From Magicicada septendecula (Eukaryota > Arthropoda > Insecta > Hemiptera > Cicadidae), in assembly GCA_034769895.1 (NCBI GenBank), contig CM068373.1, positions 27,307,120-27,371,119 on the forward strand: a stretch of 64,000 bases of DNA. Reading direction: 5' to 3'. The position numbers and the translations under genes are program-made. Each line of letters begins with the position of its first letter. Position 1 is the first letter of the stretch. The notes below the pieces were generated by a model that worked only from the letters and a program-made list of their open reading frames with translations, was not told the origin of the DNA and made no database searches. Below are positions 33,121-46,100 of this stretch, one piece after another.

Positions 33121-36100
33121 TGTGACGATTTAAAAAAAAAAAAGTTTAAATAGCACAAATGAAATTTTTGCTTTTATAACAAGTAAAAGTATTATCCACC
33201 CCTTACCTGTACCTAGATTCCTGCATCAACGTGCAAATTGTCCCGTACCAACATGCAAAGCACGGTGTTATTTAGCTAAAAATAATAATTCCGTTAATTA
33301 AATAAAATACGTACTAAATAAATAAGGAAATTCCTAATTCATAACCAAAAGGTAACATAAAGTATTACGATTTAATTAATGAATAATTAATACTACTTAA
33401 AAGAACGAACTATATTCTCAGCGCGTACAACCGCGCCAGCTTACAGACCCCTCGCCGCTAAACAATGCCCACATTCGCCGGAGAAACTTCGACATGTAAG
33501 GATGTCGCTACTGTGTTGTCAATATACACGTAGGTGTATAGCTTTAAAAACTATTCAATCAAGTTTGTAGTGATTTCGATTTGGCCCAATGTAGCGTGGA
33601 AATAATTATAATAATAATAATAATAAAATATATATATAATGTAGTGCGTGAAGAAATATGTAATAAAAAAAAGGAAACTTAGCCGACACATCTCTTAACA
33701 AACTGTAAGTGGTAAGATATGTTTCTTAGCAGATTTTAGTGCTGCTAAAATAAGAACTGTAATTAAAATGTAAAATATGAACAACCGACTCCAGAAGAAG
33801 AAAACACAAACAACAACCGTATGAACTTCTAGTACCAAAATCCAACGTTTAGAACGAGACTACCTTTCGGAAACAATCAACCTAATGGAGCATCAAGAGG
33901 AACAGTGTATCACACCCTAGAAGACGACTGGAGATGACCATCACGGACCCCACAGCAAACTCATGTTCTATTCAGGTGATATCAAATCATAACATTTGTA
34001 AAAATTTGTTTCAACAAGAGAAGTAACAAAAGAACAGTAAAGAGCTTTTGATAATTTAAAGACTAACATACATATATATATAATGTATTGTAATCTCTGT
34101 AATGAAGTAGTAATTTGATAATGAATTCAAACAAACATAGTTAAGAAAATACATTGATATGCAATTGCAAATATTTTGTTACATACCCTATATGACTGGC
34201 TCAAAGCATGAACGATAGTTCTGGTTAAGTCCAGATAAACTTTACTTTAAACATTAATATTATTTATATCTCGGGCGTAAGTTCTTTGAAACACAAGAAA
34301 GAATGCTCATGCCTACACAATAGCTAATTATTTTATAATACAATATCGACTAGTAATGCCTTGTAGTTTACTAATAAAAAATCGAACCTATTTTATAGGT
34401 TAGGCGTTCGTCACGCTTGCTTAATTATTCACAAAGTTATATAGTGAGACCACTTAAAACTAACATCATTCTTAAACAGGATTGACAAATACATTAAATA
34501 AATTCAGACATGGTGTAATACAGAAAATGTTTTAGTGTTATGCGTCAGTACAGATTTTGTTTACAGAACATATATGTTAGTGCACTCAGTGTAATGGAAT
34601 AAATTGTCACGCTGTTACCTCTGTATTTTAATCTTTCGATTAAAATTCAATTAAACACTTCAATGGTCGGATTGTAATGACCATTGTTATTCACTACACA
34701 CGCACTTGAACAGAGAATATTGGTCCGCTTCTGAGTAAAAAGGACCTTATATGATACTATTTAATTAATTTCTCCTGTTCGATATGTTCCCGCACTAAAT
34801 AAAATAATACTGCACTTCGATGCACTGATTCTATGTAGAGTATCTTGTAGTTACTTTTGTTGTTGCCGAAATAATTCAATAGACGCACTATTACAATGAA
34901 GCTATCAGTTAATAAAAATGTTGATGAGACGAGCGTAACAAACACATCTCTTAACAAACTGTAAGTGGTAAGATATGTTTCTTACCAGATTTTAGTGCTG
35001 CTAAAATAAGAACTGTAATTAAAATGTAAAATGTGAACAACCGACTCCAGAAGAAGAAAACACAAACAACAACCGTATGAACTTCTAGTACCAAAATCCA
35101 ACGTTTAGAACGAGACTACCTTTCGGAAACAATCAACCTAATGGAGCATCAAGAGGAACAGTGTATCACACCCTAGAAGACGACTGGAGATGACCATCAC
35201 GGACCCCACAGCAAACTCATGTTCTATTCAGGTGATATCAAATCATAACATTTGTAAAAATTTGTTTCAACAAGAGAAGTAACAAAAGAACAGTAAAGAG
35301 CTTTTGATAATTTAAAGACTAACATACATATATATATAATGTATTGTAATCTCTGTAATGAAGTAGTAATTTGATAATGAATTCAAACAAACATAGTTAA
35401 GAAAATACATTGATATGCAATTGCAAATATTTTGTTACATACCCTATATGACTGGCTCAAAGCATGAACGATAGTTCTGGTTAAGTCCAGATAAACTTTA
35501 CTTTAAACATTAATATTATTTATATCTCGGGCGTAAGTTCTTTGAAACACAAGAAAGAATGCTCATGCCTACACAATAGCTAATTATTTTATAATACAAT
35601 ATCGACTAGTAATGCCTTGTAGTTTACTAATAAAAAATCGAACCTATTTTATAGGTTAGGCGTTCGTCACGCTTGCTTAATTATTCACAAAGTTATATAG
35701 TGAGACCACTTAAAACTAACATCATTCTTAAACAGGATTGACAAATACATTAAATAAATTCAGACATGGTGTAATACAGAAAATGTTTTAGTGTTATGCG
35801 TCAGTACAGATTTTGTTTACAGAACATATATGTTAGTGCACTCAGTGTAATGGAATAAATTGTCACGCTGTTACCTCTGTATTTTAATCTTTCGATTAAA
35901 ATTCAATTAAACACTTCAATGGTCGGATTGTAATGACCATTGTTATTCACTACACACGCACTTGAACAGAGAATATTGGTCCGCTTCTGAGTAAAAAGGA
36001 CCTTATATGATACTATTTAATTAATTTCTCCTGTTCGATATGTTCCCGCACTAAATAAAATAATACTGCACTTCGATGCACTGATTCTATGTAGAGTATC

Positions 36101-37072
36101 TTGTAGTTACTTTTGTTGTTGCCGAAATAATTCAATAGACGCACTATTACAATGAAGCTATCAGTTAATAAAAATGTTGATGAGACGAGCGTAACAAACA
36201 CATCTCTTAACAAACTGTAAGTGGTAAGATATGTTTCTTACCAGATTTTAGTGCTGCTAAAATAAGAACTGTAATTAAAATGTAAAATGTGAACAACCGA
36301 CTCCAGAAGAAGAAAACACAAACAACAACCGTATGAACTTCTAGTACCAAAATCCAATCGTCTATAACGAGACTACCTTTCGGAAACAATCAACCTAATG
36401 GAGCATCAAGAGGAACGGTGTATCACACCCTAGAAGACGACTGGAGATGACCATCACGGACCCCACAGCAAACTCATGTTCTATTCAGGTGATATCAAAT
36501 CATAACATTTGTAAAAATTTGTTTCAACAAGAGAAGTAACAAAAGAACAGTAAAGAGCTTTTGATAATTTAAAGACTAACATACATATATATATAATGTA
36601 TTGTAATCTCTGTAATGAAGTAGTAATAACATTACGATGTTTAGATGTAAGGTAATTCTAAAATTTACACCCAAAATTATTCTTCAAATAATTTGGTTAA
36701 AGTTGTGATAAATTAAAACATAACAAAGTTGAGACCCGGATCCGTGGTACTTAAAACAATATCTATTTGAATGCTTTTGAGATAAAAAGAATAAGAAGTA
36801 AAAATTTTCAAAATATTAAATGCAGAATTTATTAGAGTATTTCTTTAAAAGTACAGTAAACTATGAGATATAAATATAATAATAAAGAGATGTTTTTGCT
36901 AACACCCAGCGAGTGAATAAATTTATGCAATCCTTGACTAATTCCTAAATAATAATGTGTTATAATTTGTTAGTGAGTAAGGTTTACTAACAACGGCAGC
37001 TAATTTAATTAACAGGTAACAAATTGAACTGGTTCCCGACTTTTGTAATGTCTTAACAAGGGAGACGTTACA
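33121..37072 (+). repeat. 5' LTR of the Gypsy element, 3.95 kb
   Basis: It starts TGTGACGATTTA and ends GGAGACGTTACA. Its length is unusual because a 1256-bp unit is repeated inside it; without the array the LTR would be about 1.4 kb. The outer parts (33121-33690 and 36628-37072) match the 3' LTR at 43115-43685 and 46973-47416. Confidence 0.85.
33686..36627. repeat. 1256-bp tandem array inside the 5' LTR
   Basis: Units start at about 33686, 34942 and 36198; the third is partial and ends at 36627 where the LTR continues with AACATTACGATG. Units one and two are nearly identical. Each full unit consists of about 430 bp of LTR core followed by an approximately 823-bp segment (34115-34937, 35371-36193). 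The latter is absent from the LTR framework itself but occurs in the insertion within the 3' LTR at 44758-45586. Confidence 0.85.
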
Positions 37073-37779
37073 AAATTGCGCCACTCTGCTTTTGTGTAAA
37101 AATTGTGTACATTGTTATAATTCATTAACAGTAACTTTGTCGAATATAAATGTATTCACTCTGAAATCGGGAACAAATAAATGAGTAAAGTTTTAATTAA
37201 GATATAATATTATTAGTATTGGGACATTGCCGTAATAAACAAGTCATCGCTGGTAAATATTCCATTTTAAACCTGTCGGTATTGACAAGCTGTTTCATGT
37301 TAAATGCGTGTCGAGAAATGTAAACTCTACCATTTGTACGTATAGAGCATCCCATACAAAACTCCCCTCGCACACATAACAGACAATTCAGAACAGGAAA
37401 GAATCGTGTTTAGGAGTGTCTGAATCACCCTACTTTGTTAAACCACCCTATGCAAACAATAAGACTCCCCAAAACAGCTGACCCTTTGTGCTATTGTTAA
37501 AGCAATGAACTTTTCGTATGTGGAATTTCTCTCTACTATAAAATGATATTAGCGTTTTGTTTGGACTGATTATATCTGACAGTACAGAAAATTGAATTGT
37601 TGTGAGATAAGTTTAATTTGATTAATAAGATTCGATTTGATTTGATAAGATTCTATGTGTAATAAGAGATATATGTGTGTGTTTAAATGAATTCAACCTT
37701 TATAAGTGTTTAAAGTAGATGACATAAGATTTGTCGTACGTAATACTTCGTTTATTTAAAGGTCATTGTTAACAAAAAT

Positions 37780-39290
37780 CGCTCAATTTAACCCCGACTT
37801 GTTGTTGAAGGACGAATTAAGCTATGAAGCATTGTTGCGTGGTCTTCCATACTCAAATGTAACTGTCGCGGAACTTTGCAAAACGTTACGTGAAAATAAA
37901 CGGACAAACCCTCATTGTTAAATCGTTTAAGTGTCTTAGATTTTGAAAGTGAAAAGGAAACATGCTATCACAAGTATACAGAACTCACTTCGATCGCACA
38001 AACCCTGCGTGATGAAAAATCTTCCGCAGTAATTTTACGCACCACCCAAAGAATCGAACATCTGACCCGCCGTATCACCAATTTGTTGAATTGGCCCGGT
38101 GATAAAGTTACCCCACCGGATGCGCAAAAATTCGCGGAGGAAGCATTACAACAATTACCCGAGATAATGCGCGAAGAATTACGTCGAAGGTCCGAATCGT
38201 TTAGATTAGAAGAGATTGAAGAAGCAATGACGAAACTAAATATTTCCCCTACCCAATCTCCTACTCAAGAACAGCAAACCGGTACTGTAAAATTTCAGTT
38301 TCTGCAGGAATCCAATTTAGATCCATTTAAAGAACGGTTAACTGATAGACAAGTAAATATCCAACCCGTAAACGTTACGTTACTTCCTAATGAACTAGAG
38401 AATATGACTCGTACCTACGATTTACCTCCCCACTTGCTGACGAATCAATCTGCGGAAAAACCTAGAATGACGACTCAATTAAATCTAACTACCGAGCTTT
38501 ATGGAAAAATAACCCACCCTGTAGAACGTATTTTGTCTGACATACCAACCACTGATGGGTTGGGTTGGGTAGGATATTACAAAGCTCCTAGATTTTCTCA
38601 AGCATCTTTTACAATTAAAGGATCTACGACAACTAAAGATGACCAGATTTTAGAAGTAATTTTACCTAAATGTAGATCTCCTTTAAAAGATCGTGTGTTA
38701 GAATCCCTAAGGTATAATCACCCTGTAGAAGAACTTCATACCACCCTAATAAGACATTTCATTCCAACCGGTATCTACGAAGAATTGAAGCGAAATCTAG
38801 TACTTCGTGTACAAGGAGCATACGAGAGATTAGCTCATTATATATCTGAAATAAGGGAATCTGCTTTATTACTACAAGTTAAATGGAGTGAACAACAGTT
38901 AGTAGACACTATCTTAGTAGGACTATCTCCCGAGGAGCGATCTCGCCTAGCACTCATGAAGCGACCAACCACTTTCACCGAACTAGAACTATGTTGTATA
39001 CATTCGTCCAACGTCTGGTATTCTGACCAGAACACGCGTTTCTGTGTCCCAGACTCAACGCAGAGATTCAACCTCTACCAATTGGAAGCGATACCCGAAC
39101 CTACCGCGATAAGCGATTCGTAAGTACATCTAAAACCCAAAACTACCTCCATATTTCATACTCTAGATCAAAACCCCGACAACAAGCGAGCGAAGTCAAT
39201 GAGGAAAGAAGATGTTATAACTGTGGAAAGGCCGGACACATTAGCAAGAATTGTAAACAAAAGCGCTACCAACAGAAAACCGACCAGTCA
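37780..39290 (+). pseudogene. Gag region of the Gypsy element (fossil)
   Basis: The region encodes a capsid-type protein with blocks such as VQGAYERLAHYISEIRESA and ends in a single CCHC zinc knuckle, CYNCGKAGHISKNC, near 39212-39255. Gag proteins of Ty3/Gypsy elements bind and package the element RNA, and the knuckle provides nucleic-acid binding. The region belongs to a broken element and is treated as a fossil. Confidence 0.75.
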
Positions 39291-39439
39291 AAAAACATGT
39301 GAAGCTGGAAGAACAAAAATCCTACGTCTTCCGCAGCACCAGAAGGAAAGGTAAAAACAATAATAATCATAGAGTAAAAATAAATAGAACTAAACGTATA
39401 GACCCTTACTTAACAAGATTTATTGAGAAGTGCAACTCT

Positions 39440-42400
39440 ATTGGTGCATGCAAAACAAGTATCTGCCAACTACCATACGTACAGATAGACCTTGGAGCAA
39501 CGAATATCCTTGGTTTAATTGATTCCGGATCTACCCGTAGCATAATTAGTCAACAGTTAGCCACCGTATTAGCTAATCATAATCTGATTAAACGTAGCCA
39601 AAACAAATAAAGTATGCCACCGCAAATAAACAAAACCTAAATATATCGCGCAGTATTACGGTGAAATTAAAAATAAAGAATTTTACTTGGTATTACTTCC
39701 CCTACTAGTAGCTGAAGTGTTAGGACAAAACTTAATACTAGGCGCTGATTTCATAAGTAAAACTGGCTTAATCCTTGATATATATGCAAAACAATATTTC
39801 TTCAGATTTGATCGTACTCAAAAATATCAGTTCGACTCCGAGTTAAGTAACGACGCTAAATGTGAAACTTCAACTATTCAATTAGAGCATCAAAAATCTA
39901 GTCTGAGTCATTTAAAAGGAAATGAGCGACAAAAAATTCAAAAGTTAATAAGGGAATTTTCTACTGTACTCACTCCCAAGTTAGGATTAACCCACTTAAT
40001 CGAATATGAAATAAATCTTAGTGACAACAAGGTAATACGCCTTCACCCATACAAATTATCGCCGCCCAAGATGGAAATAATGAGAAACCACATTAACAAA
40101 CTCATTGAGCAACACGTCATAGAACCGTCAACTTCTCCATACTCATCACCTGCATTCCTAGTACCAAAAGGAACTGACAAACATAGACTAGTCGTGGATT
40201 ATAGACAGCTAAATAAGAGTATAGAATTTGAATCGATACCCCTGCCCGACATTCACAGCGCGTTTCACTGTTTTACAAAAGCGAAAATCTTCACCATAAT
40301 GGATCTCAACCAAGCATTCCACCAAATCCCACTAGCTGAGGAATCAAAACATCTAACTGCTTTTGCTGTCCCATTTAATCTATATCAGTTTACAAGAGTA
40401 CCATTCGGTATATCACAAGGAAGTTGAGTATGTAGCAGACTGTTAGAAAAAATTTTTCATGACGTTAAATTTAAATTTGTATATCACTATCTTGACGATA
40501 TAGTAGTATATAGTGAGTCAATGGATCAACATATTGATCACTTGCGTGAAGTATTGACCAGGTTAAAGAAAGCTGGACTAACGGTAAACCCGAGTAAATT
40601 TAACTTCACAGTAAATCAATTCTCCTTCTTAGGTCACATAGTATCGGCCGAAGGTAAGGTTAGCATCGATCCCGAACGTACACGCGCAATCCGAGAATTC
40701 TTACCGCCGAGAGACGCCAAAGGTATAGCTCAATTTTTAGGTATGATTAATTATTTTCACAAGTACATACCCCCACCTAGCGGATATAGCAGCCCCATTG
40801 AATGCATTAAGAAAGAAAGGAACGAAATTCGAGTGGACTACTCGACACCAAGACGCGTTTGAAACACTCAAAGAAAGCATAATATCCCCACCGGTATTGC
40901 AGTTAGCAGATTTCAGTAAACCATTTGTCGTACAGACCGACAGTTCGAGTGCAGCATTAGGAGCCGTAATATACCAGGAAATCAATAATACTAGACTCCC
41001 GATTAGCTATGCTTCCCGAGCACGAAAGGAAGTTCTCAGCCTACGAACTTGAATGTTTAGCCGTAGTATTCGCCTTTGATGAATTCAAACCATTTTTGGA
41101 ACACAAGGAATTTCTACTAGAAACCGACAATCAAGCTTTGTCGTGGTTATTGAACCACCCAAAACAGTTAGGTCGTATCGGAAGATGGGTGTTAAGATTA
41201 AATTGCTACAAGTTCAAAGTACAACATATTCGTGGTACTCAAAATGTAGTAGCCGATACTCTATCCCGCATGTTCCAACTACCCAATACTAGATCTGGCG
41301 AAGACAGTGTTGAAACCACTACCGTTAATACGCTAATTATTAACTTTCCCCTTGCATTTAAGGATATAGCATATTACAAACAACAAGATCCGAAATTGTG
41401 CAAAATAATAGAACAAATAGAGAAAGGAAATTATTCTGACAAATATACCTTGAGTAAACGACTACTTTGTTTTAAAAAGGCAAACGGAAAATTACTGAGA
41501 ATAATCGCCCCGGAAATAATCAAACCTATGCTGATGGAATACTACCATTCATCGACCATTGGAGCTCATATGGGAATTAGGAAAACTATACATCGTATTC
41601 GCAAGGAATACCATTGGGAAAACATGAACAGTGAAATAACAAAGTTCGTGAAAGAATGCGAAATATGTGCCCTGAGCAAGCCAGCAAGAATCAGTCAAGT
41701 CGGAAAATTAATCTCAGAAATACCCACAACTCCCTTCTCGAAGATATACATAGACTATTCTGGACCTTATCCCCGTTCTAAATCTGGAAATACTATGCTA
41801 TTAATTTGTGTGGACTCCTTCACTAAATTCGTATGGATGTATCCTATGAGACGTACCTTAGCATCTACGACAATAAAAATTCTACAAGAAAGACTATTTA
41901 AAGATTATGGTACACCCTTACACCTAATATCAGACAATGGACCTCAGTTTAAATCGAAAGAATTTAATGACATGTGTTTTAAATTAGGGATAAATCATAT
42001 TACAGTGACCGAGTACAGACCGCAAGGAAACCTAGCAGAAAGATACTTGCGTAACTTAAAATCAGCCTTAATATCTTATCACGCTAAAGACCAGACAACC
42101 TGGGATCAAAATGTATCATGGATACAATTTGCTTTCAACTCAGCGTATCATGAAGGACATAAATCAACACCATTTGATTTACTGTACAAGTATAAACCCA
42201 ACCATCCTTTAACCACGAAGTGGAAAATCAATGAGTTATTGCCCGCGACATAAATGCGAATTTACAAAAATCGCGGAAATATCATGAGCAGAATAATAGG
42301 CAAATAGAGTATAAAATAGGTGATTTAGTAATGTATAAAACTCATCCTATGAGTAAAGCCGTTGATAGGACCACTTCCAAACTATCATACCGATGGTGTG

Positions 42401-42550
42401 GCCCCTACAAAATTCATAAGTTCATCACCCCCGTTACTGTAGCACTGTATGAACCCAATACAGAAAATTACGTTCGCAGAAGCCATCTGTCTCAAATAAA
42501 AAAATTATTTTCGTGTCAAAATAAAGAAGCACGACTACGAGAAAGATAGT
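39440..42550 (+). pseudogene. Pol region of the Gypsy element (fossil)
   Basis: Domains are in Ty3/Gypsy order. The aspartic protease has LIDSGSTRSII near 39.5 kb. RT blocks at about 40.0-40.8 kb are LVVDYRQLNK and YLDDIVVYS. RNase H lies at about 40.85-41.25 kb with VVQTDSSSAALGAVIY and LLETDNQALSWLL. Integrase lies at about 41.5-42.2 kb with a zinc-binding part (CEICALSK) and a DDE core (YIDYSGPYP, LISDNGPQF). A C-terminal tail reaches 42.55 kb. The order RT, RNase H, integrase separates it from Copia elements. It is broken and treated as a fossil. Confidence 0.9.
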
Positions 42551-43114
42551 AAGCCGAGAATACTACTTAAGTATTGAGAATAAAATATGTTGTATATACT
42601 TATACAGGAATACGATAAGATTTTGCAACATCCTATATCGTAAGTGAGTATAAACTCAAACCCCTCGTACGAATACTAGCGAGGCCTGATCAACCTTAGC
42701 TAATGTCCTGCGAGAATGATATAAAGAATGAGAAGTCAGCTGACGAGAAAGAAAAAACTAACCCTAGCGCAGTAAACTAAAAGTAATTCGATTGTTATTA
42801 CAATACGTGATTATTATTAGTAACATACTCATGAGTATAACTCCGTAAAACGAGTGATGAAATCAAGCAAAAAAAAAACCGGTAGTAGATGTAAGACTTA
42901 AAAATAAGGTAGATTTATGTTTTTGTGTATTTTATGTGTAGTAGATGTATTAGAATTTAAATATTTTGTATAAGTTGTAAGATAATCAATTGATGGATAG
43001 AAATAAACTGAGAGAGAAATTTCAGTATAAAGTTCTGTGCCCAAATGTAATTGTGTTTATTAGATTTTCTGTTATTACCCCACCGCCCAGTCTTCATCGT
43101 TAGGTGCAGGAGGA

Positions 43115-46100
43115 TGTGACGATTTAGAAAAAAATGTTTAAATAGCACAAATGAAATTTTTGCTTTTATAACAAGTAAGAGTATTATCCACCCCTTACCT
43201 GTACCTAGATTCCTGCATCAACGTGCAAATTGTCCCGTACCAAACATGCAAAGCACGGTGTTATTTAGCTAAAAATAATAATTCCGTTAATTAAATAAAA
43301 TACGTACTAAATAAATAAGGAAATTCCTAATTCATAACCAAAAGGTAACATAAAGTATTACGAATTAATTAATGAATAATAATTCTACTTAAAAGAACGA
43401 ACTATTTTCTCAGCGCATACAACCGCGCCAGCTTACAGACCCCTCGCCGCTAAACAATGCCCACATTCGCCGGAGAAACTTCGACATGTAAGGATGTCGC
43501 TACTGTGTTGTCAATATACACGTAGGTGTATACCTTTAAAAACTATTCAATCAAGTTTGTAGTGATTTCGATTTGGCCCAATGTAGCGTGGAAATAATTA
43601 TAATAATAATAATAATAAAATATATATATAATGTAGTGCGTGAAGAAATATGTAATAAAAAAAAGGAAACTTAGCCGACACATCTCTTAACAAACTGTAA
43701 GTGGTAAGATATGTTTCTTAGCAGATTTTAGTGCTGCTAAAATAAGAACTGTAATTAAAATGTAAAATATGAACAACCGACTCCAGAAGAAGAAAACACA
43801 GACAACAACCGTATGAACTTCTAGTACCAAAATCCAACGTCTAGAACGAGACTACCTTTCGGAAACAATCAACCTAATGGAGCATCAAGAGGAACAGTGT
43901 ATCACACCCTAGAAGACGACTGGAGATGACCATCACGGACCCCACAGCAAACTCATGTTCTATTCAGGTGATATCAAATCATAACATTTGTAAAAATTTG
44001 TTTCAACAAGAGAAGTAACAAAAGAACAGTAAAGAGCTTTTGATAATTTAAAGACTAACATATATATATTGTAACGAATAAAACTTTACACGATTATATT
44101 TAATAGTCTATAAAATATTTAAAATGTAGTATTTGAAGTTATTGTTATTAAAAGTGTGTTTACAATCGCAAAAATTATAAGTGTCTGAAAAGGACTCCTT
44201 TAGATAAAAAATAAAATAATTGCATTAATGTTGTTTGAATAATAACGTTGCTTAAATTTAAAAATAAAGTGTACTAGCTGGTCGCTTGATGACGGTAACC
44301 GTCGTGTTGATACTAGCAGTGAAACTCCTCCTCCAGGTTGATAGTTGTCTAAGTACGTAAAGTCTAGTAACGTCTGGACAATAAAATTAACAAAATACAC
44401 TTCCACGTACCTGTTCGTGATTCTGGAAGTTCAGAAGTTCACTTTTTCAATAAATTAATAAGCTGCCAAGACGGTTTACAAAACCAGCTTACGTTATCTA
44501 CAAGGTTAGGTTACCTTGTTTAATAATGGGCGCCACACAGGTTTATTTCGGAAAAATCCCGTGGAAAACCCATTAATAGAATCAAATAATAATTTTAAAA
44601 AACTCAAATTGTGTTTATTGCCCTTAGGCAATTCAATTCAACAATATATGATTGCAACTACAAGTTGTTTTGATTATTCTGAATAAATTATTTGTCTATT
44701 TTTTAGAAATAAATTAAGTCAAGTTATGCTGCTAATAACTGGGTTTCATTTGTACCCTTGATAATGAATTCAAACAAACATAATTAAGAAAATACATTGA
44801 TATGCAATTGCAAATATTTTGTTACATACCCTATATGACTGGCTCAAAGCATGAACGATAGTTCTGGTTAAGTCCAGATAAACTTTACTTTAAACATTAA
44901 TATTATTTATATCTCGGGCGTAAGTTCTTTGAAACACAAGAAAGAATGCTCATGCCTACACAATAGCTAATTATTGTATACAGTAATACAATATCGACTA
45001 ATAATGCCTTGTAGTTTACTAATAAAAAATCGAACCTATTTTATAGGTTAGGCGTTCGTCACGCTTGCTTAATTATTCACAAAGTTATATAGTGAGACCA
45101 CTTAAGACTAACATCATTCTTAAACAGGATTGACAAATCCATTAAATAAATTCAGACATGGTGTAATACAGAAAATGTTTTAGTGTTATGCGTCAGTACA
45201 GATTTTGTTTACAAAACAAATATGTTAGTGCACTCAGTGTAATGGAATAAATTGTCACGCTGTTACCTCTGTATTTTAATCTTTCGATTAAAATTCAATT
45301 AAACACTTCAATGGTGGGATTGTAATGACCATTGTTATTCACTACACACGCACTTGAACAGAGAATATTGGTCCGCTTCTGACTAAAAAGGACCTTATAT
45401 GATACTATTTAATTAATTTCTCCTGTTCGATATGTTCCCGCACTAAACAAAATAATACTGCACTTCGATGCACTGATTCTATGTAGAGTATCTTGTAGTT
45501 ACTTTTTGTTGTTGCCGAAATAATTCAATAGACGTACTATTACAATGAAGCTATCAGTTAATAAAAATTTTGATGAGACGAGCGTACCTTCCGCTCTGGA
45601 TGATCGTTAAAAGTGTCTAACGGTAATTAGCCGCATTCCTTTATATACCCTCTGTTTTGATAGGGCTTAGGCAATTGTTTTATTGAGTAAGCTATTTTCT
45701 GATTGGCTTAGCCAGGCGTTACGAAAGTGACGTATTGTTTTTCCAACTGTCACTAACGGTTTTTAACCGACTTTTCGCCAGAATGATTGACAGCCGTCGT
45801 TGTTGTTAGTGTTGATAAACAGATATTTTTTATTTTTTATTTACAAATGATGCTAACGCATGTCACGCACTTATTATAGTTGCGATCGGGGTCGTATCGC
45901 TATCAAATTAAAGAATATTTTTTCCTCTTCAATTTAATATAGTTTGACATTGGTTTATTTACACTTTCACTGACATTTTTTAATAAACAATGTTCAGGTA
46001 TATTGCTTCGCGCTGTCGTCTGCTAACAAAGCCGGCAATGACTCTCTCTTATCAATACATTGTTTGTGTTCCACATCGCATTTTTCACTTAAACGTCTGT

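Noticed and set aside
34757-36213. Two identical 66-codon minus-strand frames
   Set aside because: They are identical because they lie in the 1256-bp tandem units, and they show no coding features.
42551-43114. Possible envelope gene between integrase and 3' LTR
   Set aside because: The interval is short, AT-rich and has no long frame or membrane segment.
44528-44535. TGGCGCCC on the minus strand, like a retroviral primer-binding site
   Set aside because: It is not preceded by an LTR end (CA), so it may be chance. A full copy of the inserted element would decide.
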